In this document: piece by piece, positions 24,500 to 32,639 of the stretch
Layout of the letters: every line of letters starts with the position of its first letter
How positions within the stretch are numbered: the first letter of the stretch is position 1
DNA from: Desulfobacterales bacterium
GTDB taxonomy: Bacteria; Desulfobacterota; Desulfobacteria; Desulfobacterales; SpSt-501
Length of the DNA stretch: 41,076 nucleotides
Direction of reading: 5' to 3'
Assembly (NCBI GenBank): GCA_025454255.1
Contig: JALOOU010000043.1
Location: 1 to 41,076, forward strand
Translations under genes and position numbers: made by a program
Notes under the pieces: model-generated
What the model was told of the DNA's origin: nothing
What the model saw: only the letters and a program-made list of their open reading frames with translations
Database searches by the model: none

Positions 24500-26383
24500 T
24501 CATCCCCACCGCTGCACCAGTTCGTTCAACCCCAGCCGCCCCAGGGCCTCCTGCGTCGGTGCGCCGGTTTCGGCATCCCAGCCCATGGCCGTGCGGTATT
24601 CGCGGGCGAGGGTGTCGATGTCGATGGCGACCCCCTTGAGCGGCCCCGCGGAGAGGGGCGGGCGCCCCGCCATGCGCTCCGGCAGGCGCACGTCCTCCGG
24701 CCGGATCCCCTCGCGCGTGTTGAAGCACTGCCGCAGGGTCTGGATGCGCGCTCCGGTGTCGAGCGCCTCCGGCACGTCCATGCCCCAGCCGGTCACCGCG
24801 TTGAGCAGTTCGATCAAGGGGTAATTGCCGAAGAACATGGCCGGCATCAGGCAGGCGCCGGCGCAGTTGGCGACCTGCAGGTAGGCGGAGGCGGTGGCGC
24901 TCATCGGCCCCTTGCCGGTGAAGGCGTAGCGCTCGAATGTGCCGATGCGCAGCTCCGGGTAGGGCCCGAAGGCGCCGGGGCCGCCGTCGATGCGCGCCAT
25001 GGGGGCGGCGGTGTGGCGGCCCGGGGTGGGGTCGCACACGAAGCCGGTGCCGCGCCCGGGCAGCAGCAGCGCGCTGTGCAGGCCCGGCTCCTGGCCCCCG
25101 ACGTGCACGGCGCAGGCCTCGGCCCCGCGGCCGATGGCGGCCGCCGCCGCGCGCACGCCGTCCGCCAGCAGGTCCCCGATGCCCTCGCGGCGGATCATCT
25201 TCGCGAGCAGCGCCACCATCGCCGGGCCGCTGCCCCAGGTTATGCGGATCCCGTCGGTGTCCGCCTCCGTGAGCACCCCCTTTTCGAAACACTCCATGGC
25301 GAAGGCCAGGGCGTGGCCGGCCGAGATCGTGTCGAGCCCGCTGCGGTTGCACATGTCGTTCAGCTTGATGATCGTGTCGAGATCTTCGCACAGGCACAGC
25401 GGCCCGAAGGCGCCGATGGTTTCGTACTCGGGCTTGTGCACCTCGCCGACGGGGTAGGGGCCGGAGGCGACCTCGCAGATTCCGCCGCAGGCGATCGGGC
25501 AGCCGGCGCAGGCGTATTTGCGCCGCTGGAGCCGGAGGATCGCATCGGGGTCGGCCACCTGTTTGACGGCGGCAAACGCCTGTTCCCCGGCCAGCTGCCA
25601 ATTTTTGATCGGGGTGGCGCCGCCGGCGACCAGCCCGGCGGTGAACCCGCAGGTGCCTTGGGTCATGAGCGCCTGCGCCATGCCCGGCAGGGTGCGGATC
25701 TGCTGGGCAAAGGTCTTGGCGAGCCGCTTCAGCCCGTGCGCGTCGGCTACGGGAACCGGGGCGCCGCCGCGTACCGCCACCGCCTTCAGCCGCTTGGACC
25801 CCATGACGGCGCCCACGCCCGAGCGGGCGGCGATTCGGCCCCCGTCGTTGACGATGCCGGAGATCAGGGCGAGCCGCTCGGAGGCCGGGCCGATCCCGGC
25901 CACGCGGACCTTGGCATCGCCGATCTCGGCCCGGATGGCGGCCTCCGCGTCGAGGCTGTCCTGCCCCCACAGGTGGCCGGCGTCCCGGATCTCGACGCGT
26001 CCGTCCGCGATCCACAGCATGCGCGGGGCGGCGGCGATGCCGGAGATGAAGAGGGCGTCGAACCCGGCCGCTTTGAGCTCGCTGCCGAAGAAGCCGCCGG
26101 CGTTGGCGTCGCCCCAGCCGCCGGTGAGCGGAGATTTGCAGCATACCATGTAGCGGCTGCCGGCGGGGGCCTTGGTGCCGGTGAGCGGGCCTGCGGTCAG
26201 GCCGAGGATGTTCTCCGGCCCCAGCGGGTCGGCGTGCGCGGGCAGGTTTTCGTACAGGACCCTCGCCCCCAGGCCATAGCCGCCGAGATAGTCCCGGGCG
26301 AGCGAATCCGCGAGGGGCTCCACCCGCACCCGGCCGGTCGTCAAGTCGACAAACGCCAATTTTCCCATGTATCCGCCGTGCAT
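24500..26383 (-). CDS. Aldehyde:ferredoxin oxidoreductase family tungstoenzyme
   Basis: The 627-residue protein has the full AOR family length. It would oxidise aldehydes to acids, or the reverse, with ferredoxin, using a bis-pterin tungsten cofactor and one 4Fe-4S cluster. The N-terminal cofactor domain has DYLGGYGLGARVLYE and the GPLTGTKAPAGSRY segment. The cluster motif is C292-x2-C295-x3-C299 in YACAGCPIACGG, and the fourth ligand is likely C511 (or C507) in NCAGACLMP. An AAAGGAAG Shine-Dalgarno stands before the ATG at 26383. The substrate is not predictable; family members include AOR, FOR, GAPOR and WOR types. It stands alone, divergent from the PEP synthase-like gene. Confidence 0.93.
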   Translation of the reverse strand: MHGGYMGKLAFVDLTTGRVRVEPLADSLARDYLGGYGLGARVLYENLPAHADPLGPENILGLTAGPLTGTKAPAGSRYMVCCKSPLTGGWGDANAGGFFGSELKAAGFDALFISGIAAAPRMLWIADGRVEIRDAGHLWGQDSLDAEAAIRAEIGDAKVRVAGIGPASERLALISGIVNDGGRIAARSGVGAVMGSKRLKAVAVRGGAPVPVADAHGLKRLAKTFAQQIRTLPGMAQALMTQGTCGFTAGLVAGGATPIKNWQLAGEQAFAAVKQVADPDAILRLQRRKYACAGCPIACGGICEVASGPYPVGEVHKPEYETIGAFGPLCLCEDLDTIIKLNDMCNRSGLDTISAGHALAFAMECFEKGVLTEADTDGIRITWGSGPAMVALLAKMIRREGIGDLLADGVRAAAAAIGRGAEACAVHVGGQEPGLHSALLLPGRGTGFVCDPTPGRHTAAPMARIDGGPGAFGPYPELRIGTFERYAFTGKGPMSATASAYLQVANCAGACLMPAMFFGNYPLIELLNAVTGWGMDVPEALDTGARIQTLRQCFNTREGIRPEDVRLPERMAGRPPLSAGPLKGVAIDIDTLAREYRTAMGWDAETGAPTQEALGRLGLNELVQRWG

Positions 26384-26558
26384 GTTTCGCTTCCTTTCGT
26401 CTCCGCCATCGCTGCAGGGTTGCCGTTCGCTTCATGGCGCAGTCGACAGGCGAGGGGTCAACCCAGCAGGGTTCGAGCGTCCAAGGGTTCGAGTGGAAAT
26501 GGTGTCGTGAGCGGCGTCCGGTCGCGTGCCGTCTTTTGTCCCCGGACGATAGCGCCGC

Positions 26559-26587
26559 ATCATAGCGGGCTGCAGGCCAATTGACAA
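26559..26587 (-). promoter_or_regulatory. Predicted promoter for the AOR gene
   Basis: Minus strand TTGTCA (26582-26587), exactly 17 bases, TATGAT (26559-26564). The start would be near 26552. Confidence 0.6.
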
Positions 26588-26609
26588 GACGGCGGACGGA
26601 AAGCAGCTC

Positions 26610-26637
26610 TTGAGGCCTCGGGGAAAATGAGTATGAT
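26610..26637 (+). promoter_or_regulatory. Predicted promoter for the PEP synthase-like gene
   Basis: Plus strand TTGAGG (26610-26615), 16 bases, TATGAT (26632-26637). The start would be near 26644, 48 bases before the ATG. Confidence 0.5.
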
Positions 26638-26691
26638 GCGTTTTTGAGCACTGTCAACGCACTCGGTTTTCATGCGTCAACAGAGGGGGCC

Positions 26692-29207
26692 ATGTTCAAG
26701 TTTCTGGAGATCTTCGGCAAGCGGGAGGCGGCCCGGCAGCCGGCCGGCAGCGAGACGGTCTTTCACCGCAAGTACAAAAGCTTCAAGCGCCTGCTCAAGG
26801 CCAACAACCGGGCGCTCGAGATCATCGCCGACCTGGAGCACACGATCTACCAGGACAAGCCCTTCACCTTCATGTATGCCGTCTCCCAGGTGGAGGCGCT
26901 GATCGTGGAGGTCGCCTCCATCGCCAGGAACCTGAACGCGCTGTCGTCCCGCAACTACGCCGAGCTCGAAGACGCCGTGCAGCGAATTTCGGAGAAGGTG
27001 CTCGCGGAGCTGCGGCGCAAGCGGCACTTCGAGGAGACGAGCTTCGTTCTGCCGATCGAGCGGCTGAGCCTCGAAAACGCCACCGAAGTGGGCGGCAAGG
27101 CCGCCAACCTCGGTGAGGTCTCCAACCGCGTCCACCTGCCGGTGCCGCCGGGCTTTGCCGTTACCGCCTACGGCTATCAGCTCTTCTTGGACTACAACGA
27201 TCTGGGGGAGCTGATCCAGGCCAAGCTCAAGGAGCTCGATATCAATGACACCGAGGCGCTCACGGGCGTGAGCCGGGAGATCCAGGAGAAGATCGTTGAC
27301 GCCCCCCTGCCGGCGGACCTCGAGGCCTCGATCCTGCAGGCGGCCGCCGACCTGGGGGAGCGCACCGCGTCCGACCTGCGGCTCTCCGTGCGCAGCAGCG
27401 CCACCAGCGAGGACGCCGAGGCCAGCTTCGCGGGCCAGCACTCCACCGTGCTCAACGTCAGCGTGGCCAACCTCATCCAGGCCTACAAGGAGGTGGTGGC
27501 GAGCACCTTCAACCCCCGGGCCATCTACTACCGCCGCCGCCGGGGCTACCGCGACCAGGACGTCAACATGAGCGTCGCCTGCATCATGATGATCGACGCC
27601 CGCTCGAGCGGCGTGATGTACACGGTGGACCCCAACGACAGCCGCAATGCGGTGATCATGGTGAGCGCGGTGTGGGGGCTGGCCGCCGACGCGGTGGAGG
27701 GGGCGGTGGCCACCGATTTTTACGAAGTCGATAAAAAGAGCCTGCGCCGGAAGACGGCGCAGATCGCCGTCAAGGAGCGCCGGCTGCGGCTGAACACGGC
27801 CGACGGGCTGCAGGAGGAGGTGGTGCCGGCGGAGGCCCGCCAGGCAGCCTGCCTCGACGATGCGGCCCTCAAGCAGCTGGCCGGCTGCGGGCTCAAGCTC
27901 GAGGCCCACTACGGGGGCGCCCTGGACATCGAATGGGCCATCGACCAGCAGGGCCGGCTCTTCATTCTCCAGGCGCGTCCGCTCAAACGCTCGCAGCGCT
28001 TCGGGGCCGAGCCGGCAGCGCCCGGCGCGGCGCCGCAGGCCCCCGCCGACCACCCCGTGCTGGTCCACGGCGGCCAGACGGCCTGCGACGGCACGGCCGC
28101 GGGCGTCGCCTACCTCATCGAGTCCGACCACACCCTGCACCACATCCCCGAGGGGGCGATCGTCGTCGCCCGGCAGACCTCCCCGCGCTACGTGCCGCTC
28201 ATGGGCCGCATCCGGGCCTTCATCACCGATGTCGGCAGCGTCACCGGGCGCACGGGGAGGAGATCACCCTGGATGCGGCGCGCCGCACCGTCTACCGCGG
28301 CCGGGTGGAGGCGCTGCTCAGCGAAAAGAAGCCCGTCAACCCGATGAGGGACAGCCCGACCTACAACACCGTGAAGTCCGTGCTCAAGCGCATCGCCCCC
28401 CTGAACCTCACCGATCCCCGCAAGGAGAATTTCAACCCGGCCGGGTGCCGCACCCTGCACGACGTCATCCGCTACGCGCACGAGATGTCCATGCGGGAGA
28501 TGTTCCGCATCAGCGACGCGGATGCCCCGAAAGAGGGCATGGCGATCCCCCTGCGCGTGTACCTGCCGATGCAGATCTACGTCGTGGACCTGGGCAACGG
28601 CCTGCGGCCGGGCTTCAGCACCCGGCAGGCGGAGATGGAGGACGTCGCCTCGGTCCCCTTCCGGGCGCTGCTCCAGGGGATGAAACACGAGCAGGTGGAC
28701 TGGAACCGGGGCGCCGGGGTGAACTGGGGCGGGTTCGCCGCGATCGTCGCCGAGACCGTGATGCGCGACCCCATGAAAGAGGGCCGCATGGGGGGGCCCA
28801 GCTACGCGATCATCGCCGGGCGCTACCTCAACTTCAACTCCCGCCTCGGGTACCATTTCACCACGATCGACACCTTCTGCGGCCCGGAGATCAACGACAA
28901 CTACATCACCTTCTACTTCAAGGGCGGGGCGGCGGACATCGGGCGCCGCTCCCGCCGGGCCATGATGATCGCATCCGTGCTCCGCAAGCTGGGCTTCAAG
29001 GTCGACCAGAAGGGGGACATGGTCCGGGGCGAGGTCAAAAAATACAGCGAGGACGTCACCGCCGACAAGCTGGACCTGCTCGGGCGGCTGCTGGGCTCGG
29101 TGCGTCTGCTCGACATGCACCTGGCCGACGACCGCCAGGTCGAGTGGTATGCGGAGCAGTTCCTGCGGGGCAACTACGCGTTCGACGCCGAAGAGCCGCC
29201 CGCATGA
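26692..29207 (+). pseudogene. PEP synthase-like (pyruvate phosphate dikinase family) gene, frameshifted with loss of the phosphohistidine segment
   Basis: The ATG at 26692 follows GAGGGGG. The first reading frame gives an about 125-residue helical N-terminal region, then the ATP-grasp PEP/pyruvate-binding domain (EVGGKAANLGEVS, LSVRSSATSEDAEASFAGQ, ILQARPLKRSQ) and the start of the swivelling domain (PRYVPLMGRIRAFITDVGSV). At 28246-28250 the reading jumps to another frame, which continues HGEEITLDAARRTVYRGRVEALL and runs to 29207. Relatives carry about 25 residues with TGHMAS between these points; the His there is the phosphorylated residue. So about 70-80 bases (a number equal to 1 modulo 3) are missing. 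The C-terminal 319 residues are not the usual PEP-binding barrel. Either a real pseudogene or an assembly error. Confidence 0.8.
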
Positions 29208-30136
29208 GCCGGACCCGCGCCATAGGGCTCGGCGCGCTCCTGGTGGGCTGGGCGGCCCTGCTGTGGGGGCCGGCGGCACGGCCGGCATGCGCCGATCCGG
29301 GCTCGGGCGGTGCAGCGGCGCCCTGGACCTCCTTCGTGCTGGAGGCGAAGGGGCTTTCCGGCACGGCGACGGCCGAGGTCGAGCTGCAGAGCCTCTGCGC
29401 CGCGGCGGAGGCCGCCCGGTTCATCGACAGCCCCAGGGGCCGCCCGCTGGCGGCCGCGGGGGACGAGGTGCACCGGCTCGCCGTCGTCACGAGCGTGGAT
29501 CTCATCGGCGGCCGGCGGATCCTGCTGGAAAACCGCCTCTGGTTCGACCCGGCCACGAACGCCCCGCTTTATTTGGAGCGCACGCGCCTCGGCCTCAAGG
29601 ACTACCGCCAGTGGTTCCGCTTCACCGCCGAGGGCGTCTTCCGGCTCCAGCAGGAGCCGGCCTCGGCCAAAGAGGCCCTCCGGCCACCGGAGTCCTGGAC
29701 CAAGCATGGAAAAAATTTCTACCCGTATCCTGCCAGCCGAACGGACTGCCCCCCGATCATCGAGACCTCCCAATTGATATCGTTCGCCGGGTTCATCGCG
29801 TCGGAGCCGGACACGGCGGCCGGTCCGCTCTGCGTCTTTCACAAGCGCCAGCTCCACCGGGTCCGACTGAGCCCCCAGCCGGACCGCACGATCGACGTCG
29901 ACTACATGGAAACGCGGGGGGGCGACGTCCTCCGGCGCAAGGGGGCCGTTGCGGCCCGGGGCGTTCGGGTCAGCTCGCGGCCCATCGGGTCCTATCGCGG
30001 GGAGGTGGAGGAGTTTTTCAGGGACGGGAGCGAACTGTGGGGCGGCGCGGAAGACCGGATCCCGCTCGCGGTAGGCGGGGAGGTGCCTTTCATCGGCCGG
30101 GTGGAGATGCGGCTGAAGGAGATCCGGCTGAAGTGA
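29204..30136 (+). CDS. Secreted protein of unknown function, 310 aa
   Basis: The ATG overlaps the stop of the PEP synthase-like frame (ATGA, 29204-29207), so translation was probably coupled. A signal peptide spans residues about 5-31 (ending ACA-DPG). The mature part is beta-rich with a phrase pattern (LLENRLWFDPATNAPLYLER, then QWFRFTAEGVFRLQQ) reminiscent of periplasmic DUF3108-like proteins, but I cannot assign a family. Conserved-looking Trp and Tyr residues are spread along the chain and no catalytic motif is seen. The coupling suggests a job linked to the cytoplasmic PEP synthase-like protein, which is puzzling because the two act in different compartments. Confidence 0.75.
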   Translation: MSRTRAIGLGALLVGWAALLWGPAARPACADPGSGGAAAPWTSFVLEAKGLSGTATAEVELQSLCAAAEAARFIDSPRGRPLAAAGDEVHRLAVVTSVDLIGGRRILLENRLWFDPATNAPLYLERTRLGLKDYRQWFRFTAEGVFRLQQEPASAKEALRPPESWTKHGKNFYPYPASRTDCPPIIETSQLISFAGFIASEPDTAAGPLCVFHKRQLHRVRLSPQPDRTIDVDYMETRGGDVLRRKGAVAARGVRVSSRPIGSYRGEVEEFFRDGSELWGGAEDRIPLAVGGEVPFIGRVEMRLKEIRLK

Positions 30137-30153
30137 ACCGCCGCTGGACGCGC

Positions 30154-30191
30154 CCCCGCCGGGCGATTGTCCGCCGGTGGGACGGGCGGGG
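30154..30191. terminator. Possible hairpin between convergent genes
   Basis: CCCCGCC (30154-30160) pairs with GGCGGGG (30185-30191). The loop is GC-rich and there is no clear T run, so a stem-loop is likely but a classical terminator is not certain. Confidence 0.3.
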
Positions 30192-30206
30192 AGATTGAAC
30201 GGCGCG

Positions 30207-31070
30207 CTAATTGCGGCGGGCGTAGTAGCGCTGCATCAGGTTGTCGTAGAAGCGCTTCAGGATGTTGGAGTGCCCTTTGTCGGCAAGGTTTTTCACGTAT
30301 ACCGATGAGAAGCGGGGCTCGATGACGGGCGGCTGCGCGAGCGCCCAGTCGCTGCAATCGTAGCCGACGGCTTCCATGTAGGGTTGGTAGGCCGGTTTAA
30401 AAAGGGCGATGTCCTGCTCCGTGAACCAATGGCGCCAATCCCCGAAGGCCTTCTTGCGAACGACCTTGTCCTTCCCGGTGCCCTTGGGGACCTCGGCCTC
30501 GGATTGGAGCTCGAAGCCCAGGTAGCGGTTCACCTGGTCGAACTGCCCGGTGACCATGTCTTCATATTTGAAGAGAAACCAGTCGCTGCCGAGATTTTTA
30601 ACGAAGGCGGCCATCCGCTCGTAGCGCACCCGTTCCTCCGCGATCACTTTTTCACGGCTGGTGGGCCACTCGAAATGGCCGGCTAACCGGCAGATCTCGA
30701 TGAAGGGGACCGCGGTCGGCGCCTTCTCCTTCTCAAGGATCAGGTCGAAATAGGCCTCGAACTGCTTGCGGTTGAACAGGATGCCCTTGTGGAAGCGGTA
30801 AAGGATGCGGCTGACGGCGGCGTCCCGCGGATCCCGGGCCATCCAGACCTTGCGGTCGTAGTGGAAGTTGGCGAAGTGCTTCTGATAGACCTCGAAGTTT
30901 TTACCCTTGCGCTCCTCGTAGGTGTGCTTGTAGACGGCATTTTCGTAGTTGCCGGCGTATTTGCCGGGTTTGCCGCCCGAAAACGCATGGCAGTTGGGAA
31001 GCCCGCCCGCCACCTTGTACACCATGCCCGTCGTGCCGGATTTGCCGAGACCGAGGATCAGAATTTTCAT
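30207..31070 (-). CDS. Sulfotransferase family protein
   Basis: The 287-residue cytosolic protein has the PAPS-binding loop G7-LGKSGTTG (residues 7-15) at the very N-terminus, and the 3'-phosphate-binding R79-DPRDAAVSR motif with S87. A later FLFKYEDMV segment is also typical of carbohydrate sulfotransferases. It would transfer sulfate from PAPS to a sugar or lipid hydroxyl. An AGGGG Shine-Dalgarno precedes the ATG at 31070. A separate promoter at 31149-31178 suggests it is expressed apart from the upstream polysaccharide genes on the same strand, but its location implies that it decorates the same surface glycan. Confidence 0.88.
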   Translation of the reverse strand: MKILILGLGKSGTTGMVYKVAGGLPNCHAFSGGKPGKYAGNYENAVYKHTYEERKGKNFEVYQKHFANFHYDRKVWMARDPRDAAVSRILYRFHKGILFNRKQFEAYFDLILEKEKAPTAVPFIEICRLAGHFEWPTSREKVIAEERVRYERMAAFVKNLGSDWFLFKYEDMVTGQFDQVNRYLGFELQSEAEVPKGTGKDKVVRKKAFGDWRHWFTEQDIALFKPAYQPYMEAVGYDCSDWALAQPPVIEPRFSSVYVKNLADKGHSNILKRFYDNLMQRYYARRN

Positions 31071-31148
31071 GGCCGTCTGCCCCTAAAATAAAAAATCGGA
31101 CGATCCTGCGTCCGCACGCTGCCCATGCCCATTCAACCTGTACGCGCC

Positions 31149-31178
31149 ACCATACCCGATTCGTCCCTTTGCTGTCAA
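31149..31178 (-). promoter_or_regulatory. Predicted promoter for the sulfotransferase gene
   Basis: Minus strand TTGACA (31173-31178), 18-base spacer, TATGGT (31149-31154). The start would be near 31142, a leader of about 70 bases. Confidence 0.5.
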
Positions 31179-31212
31179 GGCGGGACCGCATGCCGCCGGC
31201 GCGGCCGCCGCA

Positions 31213-32619
31213 TCAGCGCCCCGGCCGGATCCGGAAGATGTGGGCGGTGACCGCCTCGACGGTAACGGGGGTCTCGTCGTTGAGGATCGCCTGAAACCGC
31301 TGGATCCGCCGGATCAGTTCAGCCAAGCTGATCCCCGGGTAGCGGTGACGGTGGAACTCCGGCGGCGCATGCGATCCCGGGAAAAAGGACTTCAGCCGTT
31401 TGACCAGGACGCGGCCCTGCGCCAGGAGGGTGCCCGTCACCCGTTGGGGCCATGGCGGCGCCGGCGGCACCGGGCCGTTTTCCGAGATCGCCGCAAGGCT
31501 GTCCATCATCCGCTCGCACGCCAGCGCGCCCGCCTGGCCGGTCAGGTGGCGCTGCACCAGGGCTTCGCGCTCCTCGCCGGCGGCGGGGCCGAGCTTCCCG
31601 TCGACGACCTGCTGAATCCGATCGATTAATTCCTCGGTCGCAAAGCACTGGTGGCTGAGGCCGTGCGGGAGGAGGTAAAAGGTGTCGTCGATGGCCTCGC
31701 AGACGGAGGGCCTGAAACTGAAGGCCGGAATCCGCATCACATAGGCCTCGACCCCCGTGGTGCAGCCGTTGTGGACCAGCGCCCGGGTCCCCAGCAGCCA
31801 GGGCACCACGTTGCCCTCGTTGGTGACGTGCACGTTGCCGCTGTCGGCGGCCAGCCGCCGGTAGACCTCTTGGCCTTCCGTCGGGTGCGGCCGGACGATG
31901 ATGGCATGCCCCGGGAACGCGCGCGCCAGTTCGGGGATCAATTTCTGAAACGACTCGAACACCGCGGTCTTCTGGTCGCGCAGCGCTTCGGCGAAGGCGC
32001 GGCTCATCCCGACGCCGGCCTTGCCGAACGCGGGGGCCTCCCCGGGGCGGCTTACGGGCTTGAAGAGGTTCTGGGCCGGAAAAAAGGCGTTGACGTGGTT
32101 GAAATTGGTGTTGACCAAAAGATACTCCCCGTAGCGCTCGCGGATCGCGCGGACCGCCTCGCTGTAAAACGCATGCAGCTCCGGGCGGAGCATGTCGTTG
32201 CGGGGGTTGCCGGTGACATGGATGGGCAGATCCGCCGGCAGGTGCGGGTAGCGCCGCCACAGCTCGGCGTTCTCCTCGCCCCAGGCGAACAGGTGCGAGA
32301 CGTAGCCGATGGCCACCGGCGACAGCCGCCGCGAGTAGTAGATCTCCGCGGGCAGGTGCACCAGGGCCTCTTCATCCCAGGTGAGAATCGAGTGGCCGAT
32401 GCGGCGCATGATCTTGAACATCTTGAGGTTGCGCGCCGTCATGCTCTTGTTGAGGTAGAGGCCCCTGGGGAAGGCGGCGATGCGGAAGTCGATCTCGCGG
32501 TGGGAGCCGATGATGGAGGTGAACCCCCGGCGGGCGGCGATGCAGGCCAGCAGCAGTTTGGGGTCCAGCTCCCGCACCTGGTTTTCGACCGGGATGATCA
32601 GCGGCGGCTTCGAATGCAT
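31213..32619 (-). CDS. Surface carbohydrate biosynthesis protein, copy B
   Basis: The 468-residue protein belongs to the bacterial 'surface carbohydrate biosynthesis' group, whose fold resembles the CDP-glycerol glycerophosphotransferase / GT-B class. Conserved phrases are PVENQVRELDPKLLLA at the N-terminus, HVTGNPRNDMLRPE, VNTNFNHVNAF, IIVRPHPTEG, NVVPWLLGTRALVHNGCTTGVEA and HGLSHQCF. The VRPHP and HNGCTTG motifs fit nucleotide- or sugar-phosphate binding in GT-B folds, so it may be a glycosyl or polyol-phosphate transferase. A GGGGGG Shine-Dalgarno lies 7 bases before the ATG. It is 20 bases downstream of its paralog (32640-34061) and clearly arose by tandem duplication. Confidence 0.85.
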   Translation of the reverse strand: MHSKPPLIIPVENQVRELDPKLLLACIAARRGFTSIIGSHREIDFRIAAFPRGLYLNKSMTARNLKMFKIMRRIGHSILTWDEEALVHLPAEIYYSRRLSPVAIGYVSHLFAWGEENAELWRRYPHLPADLPIHVTGNPRNDMLRPELHAFYSEAVRAIRERYGEYLLVNTNFNHVNAFFPAQNLFKPVSRPGEAPAFGKAGVGMSRAFAEALRDQKTAVFESFQKLIPELARAFPGHAIIVRPHPTEGQEVYRRLAADSGNVHVTNEGNVVPWLLGTRALVHNGCTTGVEAYVMRIPAFSFRPSVCEAIDDTFYLLPHGLSHQCFATEELIDRIQQVVDGKLGPAAGEEREALVQRHLTGQAGALACERMMDSLAAISENGPVPPAPPWPQRVTGTLLAQGRVLVKRLKSFFPGSHAPPEFHRHRYPGISLAELIRRIQRFQAILNDETPVTVEAVTAHIFRIRPGR

Positions 32620-32639
32620 GCGTGCCCCCCAGGCGCGGC

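Larger units (their letters stand above)
26384..26691. other. Divergent promoter region and AOR leader
   Basis: The 308-base gap carries two outward promoters (26559-26587 minus, 26610-26637 plus). The AOR leader would be about 170 bases; on the minus strand it contains a CGTCCGG/CCGGACG stem and a direct repeat around CTCGAACCCT. I do not recognise a known riboswitch in it. No gene is seen. Confidence 0.55.

Noticed and set aside
26461-26500. tRNA-like GGGTTCGAG sequences upstream of the AOR gene
   Set aside because: They look like a T-loop but no acceptor, D or anticodon arms can be drawn around them.
26644-26691. An upstream TTG start for the PEP synthase-like gene
   Set aside because: The TTG coincides with the predicted transcription start, while the ATG at 26692 has a good GAGGGGG Shine-Dalgarno.
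28246-28260. Programmed ribosomal frameshifting in the PEP synthase-like gene
   Set aside because: There is no slippery heptamer, and a simple shift would not restore the missing about 25 residues with the catalytic His.
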